Positions 9,204 through 17,588 of a stretch of DNA of 64,000 nt are shown in pieces. Both the position numbers and the translations under genes were made by a program. The DNA lies in NCBI RefSeq assembly GCF_020859565.1, contig NZ_JAJHUO010000004.1, forward strand, positions 277,842 through 341,841, read 5' to 3'. Source of the DNA: Saccharothrix luteola. GTDB taxonomy: Bacteria > Actinomycetota > Actinomycetes > Mycobacteriales > Pseudonocardiaceae. The notes under the pieces are model-generated. The model was not told the origin of the DNA and ran no database searches. It saw only the letters and a program-made list of their open reading frames with translations. Each line of letters begins with the position of its first letter. The first letter of the stretch is position 1.

Positions 9204-10991
9204 CTACTTGTGGTCGCCCTCGGTGTCCTCCGAGGCTGTGCCCGATTGCACAGCGGCGGCGGCCACCTCCGACGGCGCGGGCTTCGCGTCCTCGTGCGCG
9301 ATGGCCTTGCCGGTGAACGTCACGTGCGCCTCGCTGTGCAGCCGCTCGATCATGTGCGGGTAGTGCAGCTCGAACGCCGGGCGCGCCGAGCGGATGCGCG
9401 GCAGCTCGGTGAAGTTGTGCCGCGGCGGCGGGCACGAGGTCGCCCACTCCAGCGAGTTGCCGAAGCCCCACGGGTCGTCCACCTTCACGGTCTCGCCGTA
9501 CCGGTAGGACTTGAAGATGTTCCAGATGAACGGCAGCGTGGACGCGCCGAGGATGTACGCGCCGATCGTCGAGATCGTGTTCAGCGTGGTGAAGCCGTCG
9601 CTGGGCAGGTAGTCCGCGTACCGGCGCGGCATGCCCTCGTTGCCCAGCCAGTGCTGCACCAGGAACGTCGCGTGGAAGCCGAGGAACGTGGTCCAGAAGT
9701 GGAGCTTGCCCAGCGGCTCGTCCATCATCCGGCCGGTGATCTTCGGGAACCAGAAGTAGATGCCCGCGAACGTGGCGAACACGATCGTGCCGTAGAGCAC
9801 GTAGTGGAAGTGCGCGACGACGAAGTACGTGTCGGACACGTGGAAGTCGATCGCCGGCGCGGCCAGCAGGATGCCGGACAGACCGCCGAAGAGGAACGTG
9901 ACGATGAAGCCGATGCTGAACAGCATCGGTGTCTCGAACGTCAGCTGCCCCTTCCACATCGTGCCGATCCAGTTGAAGAACTTGATGCCGGTGGGCACCG
10001 CGATCAGGAACGTCATGAACGCGAAGAACGGCAGCAGCACCGCGCCGGTGGCGTACATGTGGTGCGCCCACACGGCCACGGACAGCGCCGCGATGCCCAG
10101 CGTCGCGTAGACCAGGCCGTTGTAGCCGAAGATCGGCTTGCGGCTGAACACCGGGAAGATCTCCGACACGATGCCGAAGAACGGCAGCGCGACGATGTAG
10201 ACCTCGGGGTGGCCGAAGAACCAGAACAGGTGCTGCCACAGGATCACGCCGCCGTTGGCGGGGTCGAACACGTGCGCGCCCAGGTGGCGGTCGGCCAGCA
10301 GGCCCAGCAGCGCGGCGGTCAGGATCGGGAACGCCAGGAGCACCAGCACGGACGTCACCAGGATGTTCCAGGTGAAGATCGGCATGCGGAACATGGTCAT
10401 GCCGGGCGCCCGCAGGCAGACCACGGTGGTGATCATGTTGACCGCGCCGAGGATGGTGCCGAGACCACCGACGACCAGGCCGGAGATCCACAGGTCGGCG
10501 CCGACGCCGGGCGAGTGGATGGCGTTCGACAGCGGGGTGTAGGCGAACCAGCCGAAGTCGGCCGCGCCGCCCGGCGTGAGGAAGCCCGCCATCACGATCA
10601 GGCCGCCGAACAGGTACAGCCAGTACGAGAAGGCGTTGAGCCGCGGGAACGCGACGTCCGGCGAACCGATCTGCAGCGGCAGGATGAAGTTGGCGAAGCC
10701 GAACACGATGGGCGTCGCGTAGAGCAGCAGCATCACCGTGCCGTGCATGGTGAACAGCTGGTTGAACTGCTCCTGGGACAGGAACTGCATGCCCGGTCGT
10801 GCCAGCTCGGTCCTCATCAGCATGGCCATCGCGCCGCCCACCATGAAGAAGGCGAACGACGTGACCAGGTACATGATGCCGATTTGCTTGTGGTCCGTGG
10901 TGCGGAACATCCGCAGCAGGAACGAACCCTTGACCGCGTCGCGAGTCCCGAAGGGCCGCGTCGCGATCGGCTGCGGGGCTACGGCCGTCAC
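9204..10991 (-). CDS. ctaD: Cytochrome c oxidase subunit I (aa3 type)
   Basis: A 595-residue membrane protein, the catalytic subunit of the respiratory haem-copper oxidase. It contains the twelve-helix core with MHGTVMLLL (haem ligand His), [11 protein letters not shown] with the cross-linked His-Tyr region, AHHMYATG (CuB histidines) and [10 protein letters not shown] (haem a and a3 ligands). The GTG at 10991 is chosen because GGAGG lies four to five bases upstream; the longer frame from 11048 lacks this and adds a basic leader. A hydrophilic tail of about 60 residues is typical of actinobacteria. It stands alone here, as ctaD often does in this phylum, with ctaC and ctaE expected elsewhere. 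A large inverted repeat lies upstream (11155-11254). Confidence 0.96.
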   Translation of the reverse strand: MTAVAPQPIATRPFGTRDAVKGSFLLRMFRTTDHKQIGIMYLVTSFAFFMVGGAMAMLMRTELARPGMQFLSQEQFNQLFTMHGTVMLLLYATPIVFGFANFILPLQIGSPDVAFPRLNAFSYWLYLFGGLIVMAGFLTPGGAADFGWFAYTPLSNAIHSPGVGADLWISGLVVGGLGTILGAVNMITTVVCLRAPGMTMFRMPIFTWNILVTSVLVLLAFPILTAALLGLLADRHLGAHVFDPANGGVILWQHLFWFFGHPEVYIVALPFFGIVSEIFPVFSRKPIFGYNGLVYATLGIAALSVAVWAHHMYATGAVLLPFFAFMTFLIAVPTGIKFFNWIGTMWKGQLTFETPMLFSIGFIVTFLFGGLSGILLAAPAIDFHVSDTYFVVAHFHYVLYGTIVFATFAGIYFWFPKITGRMMDEPLGKLHFWTTFLGFHATFLVQHWLGNEGMPRRYADYLPSDGFTTLNTISTIGAYILGASTLPFIWNIFKSYRYGETVKVDDPWGFGNSLEWATSCPPPRHNFTELPRIRSARPAFELHYPHMIERLHSEAHVTFTGKAIAHEDAKPAPSEVAAAAVQSGTASEDTEGDHK

Positions 10992-11154
10992 GGTGCCTCC
11001 TGCACTGTCTGGTTCTGGCTTCGCCGGTGGGTGGCGCCGCCGGCTCATCGGATCGTAGACGGCGGTGTTCCGGGTGGTGCGGCTGGGCTGCCCCCTGGAT
11101 CAAGTGAGGTAGCGCAGGTCACAGGATTGGATGGCCGCTGCTCCGCAGACGGCG

Positions 11155-11254
11155 GCGAGGTCGCCGGGAAGTCGATCGTTCGCGCCCTGATTCTCCGACG
11201 ATCGAAAGCGTGATCTCCGGAGAATGAGGACGCGAACGATCGACGCGACCTCGC
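11155..11254. repeat. Long imperfect inverted repeat upstream of ctaD
   Basis: The left arm 11155-11196 and right arm 11219-11254 are complementary except for a six-base insertion in the left arm and two mismatches. The core GTCGATCGTTCGCG at 11171-11184 pairs perfectly with 11231-11244. The loop is about 22 bases. It could be an RNA fold in the ctaD leader or a regulator site. Confidence 0.7.
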
Positions 11255-11312
11255 GGGGTCGGCGTGATCGGAGTGGTGAAGCAGGGGGTGGGGCGGGGGT
11301 GGGGTAGCACGA

Positions 11313-11340
11313 GGGCCGCTCCCGGGGGTGGGAGCGGCCC
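11313..11340 (-). terminator. Terminator hairpin of the LAxTG gene
   Basis: GGGCCGCTCCC at 11313-11323 and GGGAGCGGCCC at 11330-11340 form a perfect 11-bp stem with a six-base loop. It begins 23 bases past the stop codon of the minus-strand gene ending at 11364. Confidence 0.85.
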
Positions 11341-11363
11341 TGTGGGTGAGGTGGGTGCTGGGG

Positions 11364-12065
11364 TTAGCGGCGCAGGAGGTTGCGCAGCTTCGGTGAGGCG
11401 ACGAAGGCGGCGCCGGCGGCGACCAGGGCGAGGCCCACGATCAGCATCCAGCCGCCGTCGTAGCCGGTGTTGGCCAGGTCGCCGTCGTTGGTGCCGTCGG
11501 CCACGGCGGGCGCCGAGGTGGTGGTCGGGGTGGTCGCGACGGACTCCGTGGTGGTCGTCGGGGTCACCTCGGTGGTGGTCGCCGGGGTGGACGGCGTGGT
11601 GCTGTCCGGGGTGGACGGCGTCGTGGTGACCGTGGCGTCCTGCTCGGCGCAGACGAACCAGTGGCTGATTCCCGCGGGGCCGCCGCTGGAGTTGACCGGC
11701 GGGTGCAGGTCTTCCCAGGCCAGGTCGCCGAGGTCCGCGGCGTCGTAGACGTTGTAGGCGCTGCCGCCCTTCACGACGACACCGGTGACGGTGTAGCCCT
11801 CGGGGTGGGCGGTGATGGTGATGTTGACGCCTTCGGTGGTGAAGGTGCCCGCCGGCATGGTCATCTCGTCGCCGGGCAGGCCGACGACGTCGCACGCGTT
11901 ACCGGGCTGGCCGATGTCGACGTTGCCGTCGACCACGGTGGCGCGGTCGTCGCCCGACTCGAGGGGGGTGCCGGGCGAGGCCGAGGCGGTGCCGCCCAGC
12001 AGGCCGGTGGCGCTCAGGGCGAGCAGGGCGGCTGCTCCGACTAGGCGGCGGGTGGTGATGCGCAT
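11364..12065 (-). CDS. LAxTG-anchored cell-surface protein
   Basis: A 233-residue exported protein. It has a signal peptide (residues 1-29, basic MRITTRR, then a hydrophobic run to SAS), a globular domain of about 110 residues with two cysteines (NACDVV and FVCAEQ), a Thr/Pro stalk at about 146-185, and a C-terminal sorting signal LANTG, a hydrophobic helix and a basic tail RNLLRR. LAxTG is the class E sortase motif of GC-rich actinobacteria, so the protein should be linked to the cell wall. It is a paralogue of the neighbour at 12209-12997 through the shared GVVVKGGxAYNVY, LHxPxN and PAGISHWFVC segments. A terminator follows directly. The function of the domain is unknown. Confidence 0.82.
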   Translation of the reverse strand: MRITTRRLVGAAALLALSATGLLGGTASASPGTPLESGDDRATVVDGNVDIGQPGNACDVVGLPGDEMTMPAGTFTTEGVNITITAHPEGYTVTGVVVKGGSAYNVYDAADLGDLAWEDLHPPVNSSGGPAGISHWFVCAEQDATVTTTPSTPDSTTPSTPATTTEVTPTTTTESVATTPTTTSAPAVADGTNDGDLANTGYDGGWMLIVGLALVAAGAAFVASPKLRNLLRR

Positions 12066-12125
12066 GGGTGCTGCTCCGCGGGTTCGAGGGCTGACCGGGT
12101 GGATCGAACTACACCGGGCATCCCT

Positions 12126-12144
12126 CTATCGAGGTAGCCCATTC
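12126..12144 (-). promoter_or_regulatory. Element conserved upstream of both LAxTG genes (copy 1)
   Basis: The sequence CTATCGnGnTAnCCCnTTC occurs 61-79 bases before the start at 12065. A 15/19 match lies at nearly the same distance before the paralogue at 12997. On the minus strand it reads GAAyGGG, a short gap and CGATAG, so it may be a shared promoter or operator. Confidence 0.5.
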
Positions 12145-12208
12145 AGACGAAGCGGGTTGGAGTGCATTTGTTATGAGTCGGTGATCTCAACGTTCGGTAA
12201 CGACCGTT

Positions 12209-12997
12209 TCACCGACGGAGGAACTTGCGGAGCTTCGGCGAGGCGAGGAACGCGGCGCCGGCGGCGAGGAGCGACAGGCCGGCGACGATCAGCCACCAGC
12301 CGTCGAAGCCGGTGCTCGCCAGACCGTCGTTCGACTTGGGGACGATGATCGCGCCGGCGGCTTTGGTGGTGGTGGTGGTCGGGACGGCCACGATCAAGGC
12401 TGGTTGCGTGGTGGTGGTGGTTGTCGGGACGGTGGTGGTGGTCGGCGTGGTGGTCGACGGCGTGGTGGTGGTGGTGGTGGTGACGGTGGTCGTGGTGGTC
12501 ACGGCCGAGGTGGTGGTGGCTGTCGTTGTGGTGGGAGCGGTGGTGGTCGTGGTGGTTGTTGTCGTGGTGGTCGTGGTGGTGGTCAGGCAGACGAACCAGT
12601 GGCTGATGCCCGCCGGGGTGCCGTTCTCGTTCAGTGGTGAGTGCAGGTCGAGCCACGGCAGGGAGCCGAGAGCGGGGTAGACGTTGTAGGCGTTGCCGCC
12701 CTTGACGACGACTCCCGTGATCACGAAGCCGGACGGGTGGGCGGTGATGTCGATGTAGGTGCTGTCGGCCGAGAAGCCGCCGGACAGGGTCGCCTCGGTG
12801 CCCGGCAGGCCCACGGCGGCACACGCGTTGCCCTGCTGGTCGATGGCGATGTTGCCGGTGAAGGCGGTCGCGCGGCTGTCGCCCGGCAGGGGTGGGTCCT
12901 GGTTCGGCTGGGCGGACGCGCCGGTGGCGAGGAGACCGGCTGCGATCACGGCGAGCAACGAGACTGCTCCGAACGTGGTGCGACTTGTCGTGCTCAT
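12209..12997 (-). CDS. LAxTG-anchored surface protein with long threonine stalk
   Basis: A 262-residue paralogue of the 11364-12065 product. It has a signal peptide (1-30), the same globular domain with VVVKGGNAYNVY, LHSPLN and PAGISHWFVC, and then a stalk of about 70 residues that is mostly threonine, a likely O-glycosylated spacer. It ends with the LASTG sorting signal, a membrane helix and SPKLRKFLRR, which closely matches the other protein's tail. The ATG at 12997 has a GGAG site. The two genes are a tandem duplication on the same strand, and most of the difference lies in stalk length and sequence. Role unknown; wall display is the safe inference. Confidence 0.82.
   Translation of the reverse strand: MSTTSRTTFGAVSLLAVIAAGLLATGASAQPNQDPPLPGDSRATAFTGNIAIDQQGNACAAVGLPGTEATLSGGFSADSTYIDITAHPSGFVITGVVVKGGNAYNVYPALGSLPWLDLHSPLNENGTPAGISHWFVCLTTTTTTTTTTTTTTTAPTTTTATTTSAVTTTTTVTTTTTTTPSTTTPTTTTVPTTTTTTQPALIVAVPTTTTTKAAGAIIVPKSNDGLASTGFDGWWLIVAGLSLLAAGAAFLASPKLRKFLRR
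12365..12583. repeat. Trinucleotide-rich threonine stalk coding repeat
   Basis: About 220 bases built from GTG/GTC-like triplets (ACC and ACG threonine codons on the coding strand). Such runs can gain or lose triplets without shifting the frame, so stalk length probably varies between strains. Confidence 0.75.
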
Positions 12998-13055
12998 GGG
13001 GCTCTCCGCATGGCTCGATGTGGCGTTCGGCGGATCGGACTGCTCCGTCGCTGCT

Positions 13056-13074
13056 CTATCGCGTTAACCCGTTC
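13056..13074 (-). promoter_or_regulatory. Element conserved upstream of both LAxTG genes (copy 2)
   Basis: CTATCGCGTTAACCCGTTC lies 59-77 bases before the 12997 start and matches the element at 12126-12144 at 15 of 19 positions. The shared distance from the start codon suggests a kept promoter rather than chance. Confidence 0.5.
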
Positions 13075-13221
13075 GTATGATGCAGGCCGAGACCGAGTCG
13101 TTATGCGAAGCGGCCTGGAATGGGCCGGATCTCCCCCGTGGCGGGGATGCGGGCGGCCTTTACCGAACCCGAACACGCTCGTGGCCCTGCCCGCCGCCGG
13201 CCCCGTGCCACGATTCCCGGC

Positions 13222-13890
13222 GTGCAGGGACTCGTGCTGGTCGTGGAGGACGAACGGGCCATCGCCGACCTGATCTGCCTCTACCTGCGGCGGGACGGGT
13301 TCGGGGTGCACGTGGAGGCGGACGGGCACGCGGCCTTGGCGGCGGTGCGGCGGTTGCGGCCGGTGGCGGTGCTGCTGGACGTCGGCCTGCCCGGGATGGA
13401 CGGGGTCGAGGTGTGCCGGGCGCTGCGCGCGGCGGGCGACTGGACGCCGGTGCTGTTCGTGACCGCGCGCGACGACGAGGTGGACCGCGTGCTCGGGCTG
13501 GAGCTGGGCGCGGACGACTACGTGACCAAGCCGTTCAGCCCGCGTGAGCTGGTGGCCAGGGTGCGCACCGTGCTGCGCCGGGGAACGCCGCAGGTCAACC
13601 CGGTGCACGTGGTCGGCGACGTGAAGCTGGACGGTGACCGGCGGCGGGTGTGGGCGGGTGAGGTCGAGGTGGCGTTGACGTCGACGGAGTTCGAGCTGTT
13701 GGCGCACCTGATGCGGCACCCCGGCCGGGTGTTCGCGCGCGAGCAGCTGTTGAGCGCGGTGTGGGGTTACGCGGCGGCGGCGGGCACGCGGACGGTGGAC
13801 GTGCACGTGGCGCAGTTGCGGGCGAAGCTCGGCGACCGCAGTCCGATCAGGACCGTGCGCGGGGTCGGCTACTCGGTCGAGGCGTCGTGA
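13222..13890 (+). CDS. OmpR-family response regulator
   Basis: A 222-residue two-component regulator. The receiver domain (residues 1-120) has the acidic pair VVEDE, the phospho-acceptor Asp53 in LLDVGLPGMDG, the conserved Thr in FVTARD and the Lys in VTKPF. The C-terminal winged-helix DNA-binding domain shows ALTSTEFELLAHLMRHPGRV and TVDVHVAQLRAKLGD, then the RTVRGVGY end. The GTG at 13222 is chosen because the receiver domain begins there; upstream extension adds only low-quality residues. It overlaps the kinase gene by four bases (GTGA), so the pair is made together. The target genes are unknown. Confidence 0.93.
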   Translation: MQGLVLVVEDERAIADLICLYLRRDGFGVHVEADGHAALAAVRRLRPVAVLLDVGLPGMDGVEVCRALRAAGDWTPVLFVTARDDEVDRVLGLELGADDYVTKPFSPRELVARVRTVLRRGTPQVNPVHVVGDVKLDGDRRRVWAGEVEVALTSTEFELLAHLMRHPGRVFAREQLLSAVWGYAAAAGTRTVDVHVAQLRAKLGDRSPIRTVRGVGYSVEAS

Positions 13891-15173
13891 CGCGCACCAG
13901 CCTGGCGTTCCGGATCACGGCGTTGTGCCTGGCCGTGGCCGGTGTGGCGGTCGTGGTGGCGGGTCTGGTGTCGGCCCGGCTGGTGCTGACCGCGGCACGC
14001 GAGGTGAGCCGCGAGGCGTTGGCCGACCAGGCCGACGTGGTGGCCGGGCAGCTCGACGGTGGTCGGGCCGGGCGGCTGCGGGTGGTCGAGGTGCTGCGCG
14101 GGCAGGGCATCGCCGTGGTCCTGATCGGGCCGGACGGCGGGTTGACCGGTGATCCGCAGGCCGTGCGCGCGGTCCGGGAGGCCCGGGTCAGGTCGGGCGT
14201 CGCCGGGACGCGGCTGGTCGAGGTGCGCGACGGGGTCGCGCTGGTGCAGGAGACGGGGCTCGGCAACGGGCCGGGGCGCAAGCTGCTGCGCAACATCGCG
14301 TTCGCGCTGCTCGTCGGGTTGCTGGTCGCGGCGGTGGCCGGGTTGTTGCTGGGCAAGCTGGTCGCGCGCCCGTTGCGGCGGACGGCGGCGGTCGCGCGCA
14401 CCATGAGCGGCGGTCGGCGTGACCTGCGGGCGCCCGAGCAGGGGCCGGCGGAGGTCGCCGAGGTCGGCGGCGCGGTGAACGCCCTGGCCGACGCGTTGGC
14501 GCGCAGCGAGGCCAGGCAGCGGGAGTTCCTGCTGTCGGTCTCGCACGAGCTGCGCACGCCGTTGACCGCGGTGAGCGGGTTCGCCGAGTCGCTGGCCGAC
14601 GGTGTGGTGTCAGGGCCGGAGGTGCCGTCGGTCGGCCGCACGATCTCCGAGGAGGCGCACCGGCTCGACCGACTGGTGACGGACCTGTTGGACCTGGCCA
14701 GGCTGGGTGCGGACGACTTCCGCGTCGACCTCGCCCCGGTGGACCTGACCGAGGTCGTCACGGCCGCCGCCGAGGTGTGGCGGGCCCGGTGCGCGGCGAA
14801 GGGGGTCGAGTTCCGGCTGGAGGCGCCGTCGCGGCCGACCGTGCGGACGACGGACGCCCGGCGGGTGCGGCAGGTGCTGGACGGGCTGCTGGAGAACGCG
14901 CTGCGCCTCACGCCCGCCGGTCGGCCGGTGGTGTTGGCGCTGCACGACGTGCTCCAGGTGCGCGACGGCGGTCCGGGGCTGTCCGAGGAGGACTACCGGG
15001 TCGCGTTCCGGAAGGGAGCGCTGCACGCCAAGTACGAGCGCTCCCGGCCGGTCGGCACGGGTCTGGGACTCGCGCTGGTGCACGGTCTGGTGACCCGGCT
15101 GGGTGGCACGATCGAGGCCGGTCCCGCGCCCGAGGGCGGCGCGGCGTTCACGGTGAGGTTGCCCGATGCGTGA
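13887..15173 (+). CDS. Sensor histidine kinase (HAMP/HisKA/HATPase)
   Basis: A 428-residue membrane kinase, partner of the regulator just before it. Seen: TM1 at about residues 6-33, an outside loop of about 100 residues, TM2 at about 135-160, a HAMP linker (ARPLRRTAAVARTMSGG), the H-box SVSHELRTPL with the phospho-accepting His220, the N-box LLENALRLTPAG and the G-boxes RDGGPGL and GTGLGLALVHGL. It autophosphorylates and passes the phosphate to Asp53 of the regulator. The GTG start overlaps the regulator stop as GTGA. The signal sensed by the outside loop is unknown. Confidence 0.93.
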   Translation: MTRTSLAFRITALCLAVAGVAVVVAGLVSARLVLTAAREVSREALADQADVVAGQLDGGRAGRLRVVEVLRGQGIAVVLIGPDGGLTGDPQAVRAVREARVRSGVAGTRLVEVRDGVALVQETGLGNGPGRKLLRNIAFALLVGLLVAAVAGLLLGKLVARPLRRTAAVARTMSGGRRDLRAPEQGPAEVAEVGGAVNALADALARSEARQREFLLSVSHELRTPLTAVSGFAESLADGVVSGPEVPSVGRTISEEAHRLDRLVTDLLDLARLGADDFRVDLAPVDLTEVVTAAAEVWRARCAAKGVEFRLEAPSRPTVRTTDARRVRQVLDGLLENALRLTPAGRPVVLALHDVLQVRDGGPGLSEEDYRVAFRKGALHAKYERSRPVGTGLGLALVHGLVTRLGGTIEAGPAPEGGAAFTVRLPDA

Positions 15174-15774
15174 GCTGGAAGCGCGGTGGCACGACGCGGT
15201 CCGGGTGCTGGGTGGCGCGCACGGACCGGGTGACCTCGCCGAACGGTACGCCGAACCGCACCGCGGCTACCACAACGCCGAGCACGTGCTGGCCGTCGTC
15301 CGGGACGTGAACGCCCTGGCCGTCGATCACACGGCACGTGAGCGCGCTGTGCTGACGCTCGCGGCGCTGGCGCACGACGTGATCTACGACGGCGTGCCGG
15401 GCGAGGACGAGCGGCGCAGCGCCGAGTGGGCCCGGGAACGGCTGACCGGCCTGCCCGAGGCCGACGCGGTGGCCGAGCTCGTGCTGGCCACCGCGGACCA
15501 CGCCTCGGACGACCCGCTGACGTGCCTGCTCCTGGACGCCGACCTGGCCGTGCTCGGCTCCGACCCGGCCACCTACGAGCGCTACCGCACGGCCGTGCGC
15601 GCCGAGTACGCGCACGTGCCGGACGACGCGTGGCGGGTGGGGCGGGCGGGCGTCCTGCACGCGCTGGCCCGGCGCGATCCGCTGTACGTCACGCCGCACG
15701 CGCGTGCGCGGTGGGAGGTCCGCGCCAAGGCCAACCTCGCCGGCGAGCTCAGCTCGCTCGGTGACCCGCCATGA
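15166..15774 (+). CDS. Predicted HD-superfamily metal-dependent phosphohydrolase
   Basis: A 202-residue cytosolic protein of the COG4339-type HD family. Seen: HRGYHNAEHVLAVV near residue 32, the HD pair in LAALAHDVIYDG near 65, LATADHASDD near 109 and LLDADLAVLG near 127, which together supply metal ligands. The substrate is unknown for the family. The ATG at 15166 overlaps the end of the kinase gene by eight bases, so it is the third gene of the two-component operon. Its last 26 bases overlap the end of the convergent mtnD gene, so the two transcripts must run into each other. Confidence 0.8.
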   Translation: MRELEARWHDAVRVLGGAHGPGDLAERYAEPHRGYHNAEHVLAVVRDVNALAVDHTARERAVLTLAALAHDVIYDGVPGEDERRSAEWARERLTGLPEADAVAELVLATADHASDDPLTCLLLDADLAVLGSDPATYERYRTAVRAEYAHVPDDAWRVGRAGVLHALARRDPLYVTPHARARWEVRAKANLAGELSSLGDPP

Positions 15775-16321
15775 GCGCGTCGTACGTCGGGAACGCCTTG
15801 GCGATCTCGCTGCCGGTGAAGTTGCCGACCCAGCCGTCGTCGTCGTGGAAGAACCGGATCGACACGTAGTCCGGCCGGGTGCCCATGTCGAACCAGTGCG
15901 TGGTGTTCTCGGGCACGCTCAGCAGGTCGCCCGCCTCGCACAGCACCGCGTACACGCGCCCCTCGACGTGCAGGTAGAACACGCCGGAGCCGCGCGCGAA
16001 GTACCGGTCCTCGTCGTCGTCGTGGGTGTGCTCGGCCAGGAACTTCAGCCGCGCCTGCCCGGCCGACGCGAGCCACTCCGGGTCGTCCGACGGGGTCATC
16101 TCGGTCGCGTCGACCAGGACGTAGCCCTCGGTCTCGGTGACGCGGGCGACCTGCTCGGCGTACACCTCCAAGGCGTTCTCGGCGGTCACACCCGGCACGA
16201 CCGGCCACTGCTCGTACCGGACGCCCAGCTGCTTCAGCTCGGCCGCGATCTCGGCGGGGTCGGCGGTGCGCACCAGAGCGGTCTCCGGGTCGGTGTCCGA
16301 CCACACGGTCAGCAACGTCAT
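15749..16321 (-). CDS. mtnD: Acireductone dioxygenase
   Basis: A 190-residue cupin enzyme of methionine salvage. It oxidises acireductone to the keto acid precursor of methionine and formate (Fe form) or to methylthiopropionate, formate and CO (Ni form). The metal motif HTHDDDEDRYF (about residues 90-100) and the fourth ligand in NTTHWFDMG are present. The ATG at 16321 has a GGAGG site. It is the last gene of the mtn operon, five bases after mtnB. Confidence 0.95.
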   Translation of the reverse strand: MTLLTVWSDTDPETALVRTADPAEIAAELKQLGVRYEQWPVVPGVTAENALEVYAEQVARVTETEGYVLVDATEMTPSDDPEWLASAGQARLKFLAEHTHDDDEDRYFARGSGVFYLHVEGRVYAVLCEAGDLLSVPENTTHWFDMGTRPDYVSIRFFHDDDGWVGNFTGSEIAKAFPTYDALMAGHRAS

Positions 16322-16326
16322 CGCGC

Positions 16327-16926
16327 CTACCTCCTGTAGGTCTCGGCTTTGAAGCGCAACAGCCACTCCAAGCACTCCAGCCGGTGCCGGGCCTGGTAGA
16401 GGTCGTCACCCCAGACGTACACCCCGTGGCGGGCGACGAGCAAGGCGGGCACGTCCGCGCGGAAACCGGCCTCGAACGCGTCGCCGAGCTCGGTCATGTC
16501 CTGGCTGTTCGGGACCACGGGGACGACGACGGTCTCGTGCGCCTGCCGCCCGAAGCCCTTGAGCATCTCCAGGTCGCGCAGCTCGACGCCGTCGGGCCAG
16601 AGCTCGGCCGCGACCACGGGCGCCAGGGCGTGCACGTGGACCACCGCGCCGGCGCCGGACACCGCCGCGATCCGCCCGTGCAGGCCCGCTTCGGCCGACG
16701 GCACGCGCACCGGGTCGTCCGTGCGGCCCTCGGCGTCGACGACCACCACGTCGTCCGGCGCGAGTTCGCCCTTGTCCTTGCCGCTGACGGTCACCGCGAG
16801 CCGCAGGGGGTCGCGGCCCACGACCACGGAGAGGTTGCCGGACGTGCCGCGCATCCACCCCATCGCGGTGTACCGGGCGCACTCGGCGGCCAGCGCCTCA
16901 CCGGGTGTCACAGAGCCGGTTCTCAC
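16327..16926 (-). CDS. mtnB: Methylthioribulose-1-phosphate dehydratase
   Basis: A 199-residue class II aldolase-fold enzyme that dehydrates 5-methylthioribulose-1-phosphate to the diketo intermediate. Seen: MRGTSGNLSV, the zinc ligands VHVHALAP, and the third His in LLVARHGVYVWG. Two GTG starts are possible. The one at 16926 forms a GTGA overlap with the mtnC stop and is preferred; the other at 16911 has no ribosome site either. It lies between mtnC and mtnD, matching the reaction order. Confidence 0.93.
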   Translation of the reverse strand: MRTGSVTPGEALAAECARYTAMGWMRGTSGNLSVVVGRDPLRLAVTVSGKDKGELAPDDVVVVDAEGRTDDPVRVPSAEAGLHGRIAAVSGAGAVVHVHALAPVVAAELWPDGVELRDLEMLKGFGRQAHETVVVPVVPNSQDMTELGDAFEAGFRADVPALLVARHGVYVWGDDLYQARHRLECLEWLLRFKAETYRR

Positions 16927-17588
16927 AGGGCCTGCACCGTCCGGTGTGGACCGAAGTCCGCGTCGCCGTACGGCTCGCCGGGGCGGGCGACGCCGACCGT
17001 CCGCCAGCCCGCCTCGGCGGCGGCGTGCAGCTCGGCGGGGACGTCGGAGTAGAAGGTGATGTCGGTCGAGCCGAGCACGGAGGCGATCTTGAGGTACGAC
17101 GAGGCCTCTCGCTTGGGGCCCGCGTTCACGGTGTCGAAGTGGAACTCGAACAACGAGGTGAGGTCGCCGTCCGTGGTGTGGGCGAAGAACGCCACCTGAC
17201 CGGCCACCGAACCCGAGGAGAACACGGCCAGCTTCGTGCCCTCCGCGTGCCACTCGCGCAGCGCGGGCACGACGTCCGGGAAGAACTCGGCCACCAGGTC
17301 GCCCTCGGCGTACCCGCGCTGCCAGATCAGGCCCTGCAACGTCTTCAGCGGCGTGACCTTCTGATCGGCGTCCATCCAGCCGTGCAGCACGCGCACCAGC
17401 TCGTCCGTGCCGCCGTCCACACCGGACAGCTCGCGGATCTGCGCCACGGCCTCGGCGACGGCCGGGTCGTCACCGTGCTGGTCGATCCACGGCCCCAGGC
17501 GCGGCCGGGCGTAGTCGTACAGCGTGACCAGGACCTGGTCGGTGGCGCTGAGCGTGCCTTCGATGTCCAGCACTACCCACTCACTCAT
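16923..17588 (-). CDS. mtnC: Enolase-phosphatase E1
   Basis: A 221-residue HAD-family bifunctional enzyme. It enolises the diketo phosphate and then removes the phosphate to give acireductone. Seen: the catalytic LDIEGT at residues 6-11, the FSSGSVAGQ segment, and DTVNAGPKREASSY with the conserved Lys, then YSDVPAEL. The ATG at 17588 lies inside the last codons of the mtnA-like gene (eight-base overlap). Length is normal for MtnC/MasA. Confidence 0.94.
   Translation of the reverse strand: MSEWVVLDIEGTLSATDQVLVTLYDYARPRLGPWIDQHGDDPAVAEAVAQIRELSGVDGGTDELVRVLHGWMDADQKVTPLKTLQGLIWQRGYAEGDLVAEFFPDVVPALREWHAEGTKLAVFSSGSVAGQVAFFAHTTDGDLTSLFEFHFDTVNAGPKREASSYLKIASVLGSTDITFYSDVPAELHAAAEAGWRTVGVARPGEPYGDADFGPHRTVQAL

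Larger units (their letters stand above)
10992..11363. other. Region between LAxTG gene and ctaD
   Basis: A 372-base gap on a minus-strand run. From the upstream side it holds the terminator of the LAxTG gene (11313-11340), a large inverted repeat (11155-11254) and then about 160 bases leading to ctaD. I see no gene in it. Confidence 0.6.

Noticed and set aside
12404-12640. A glycine-rich small protein
   Set aside because: It is the antisense reading of the threonine-stalk repeat.
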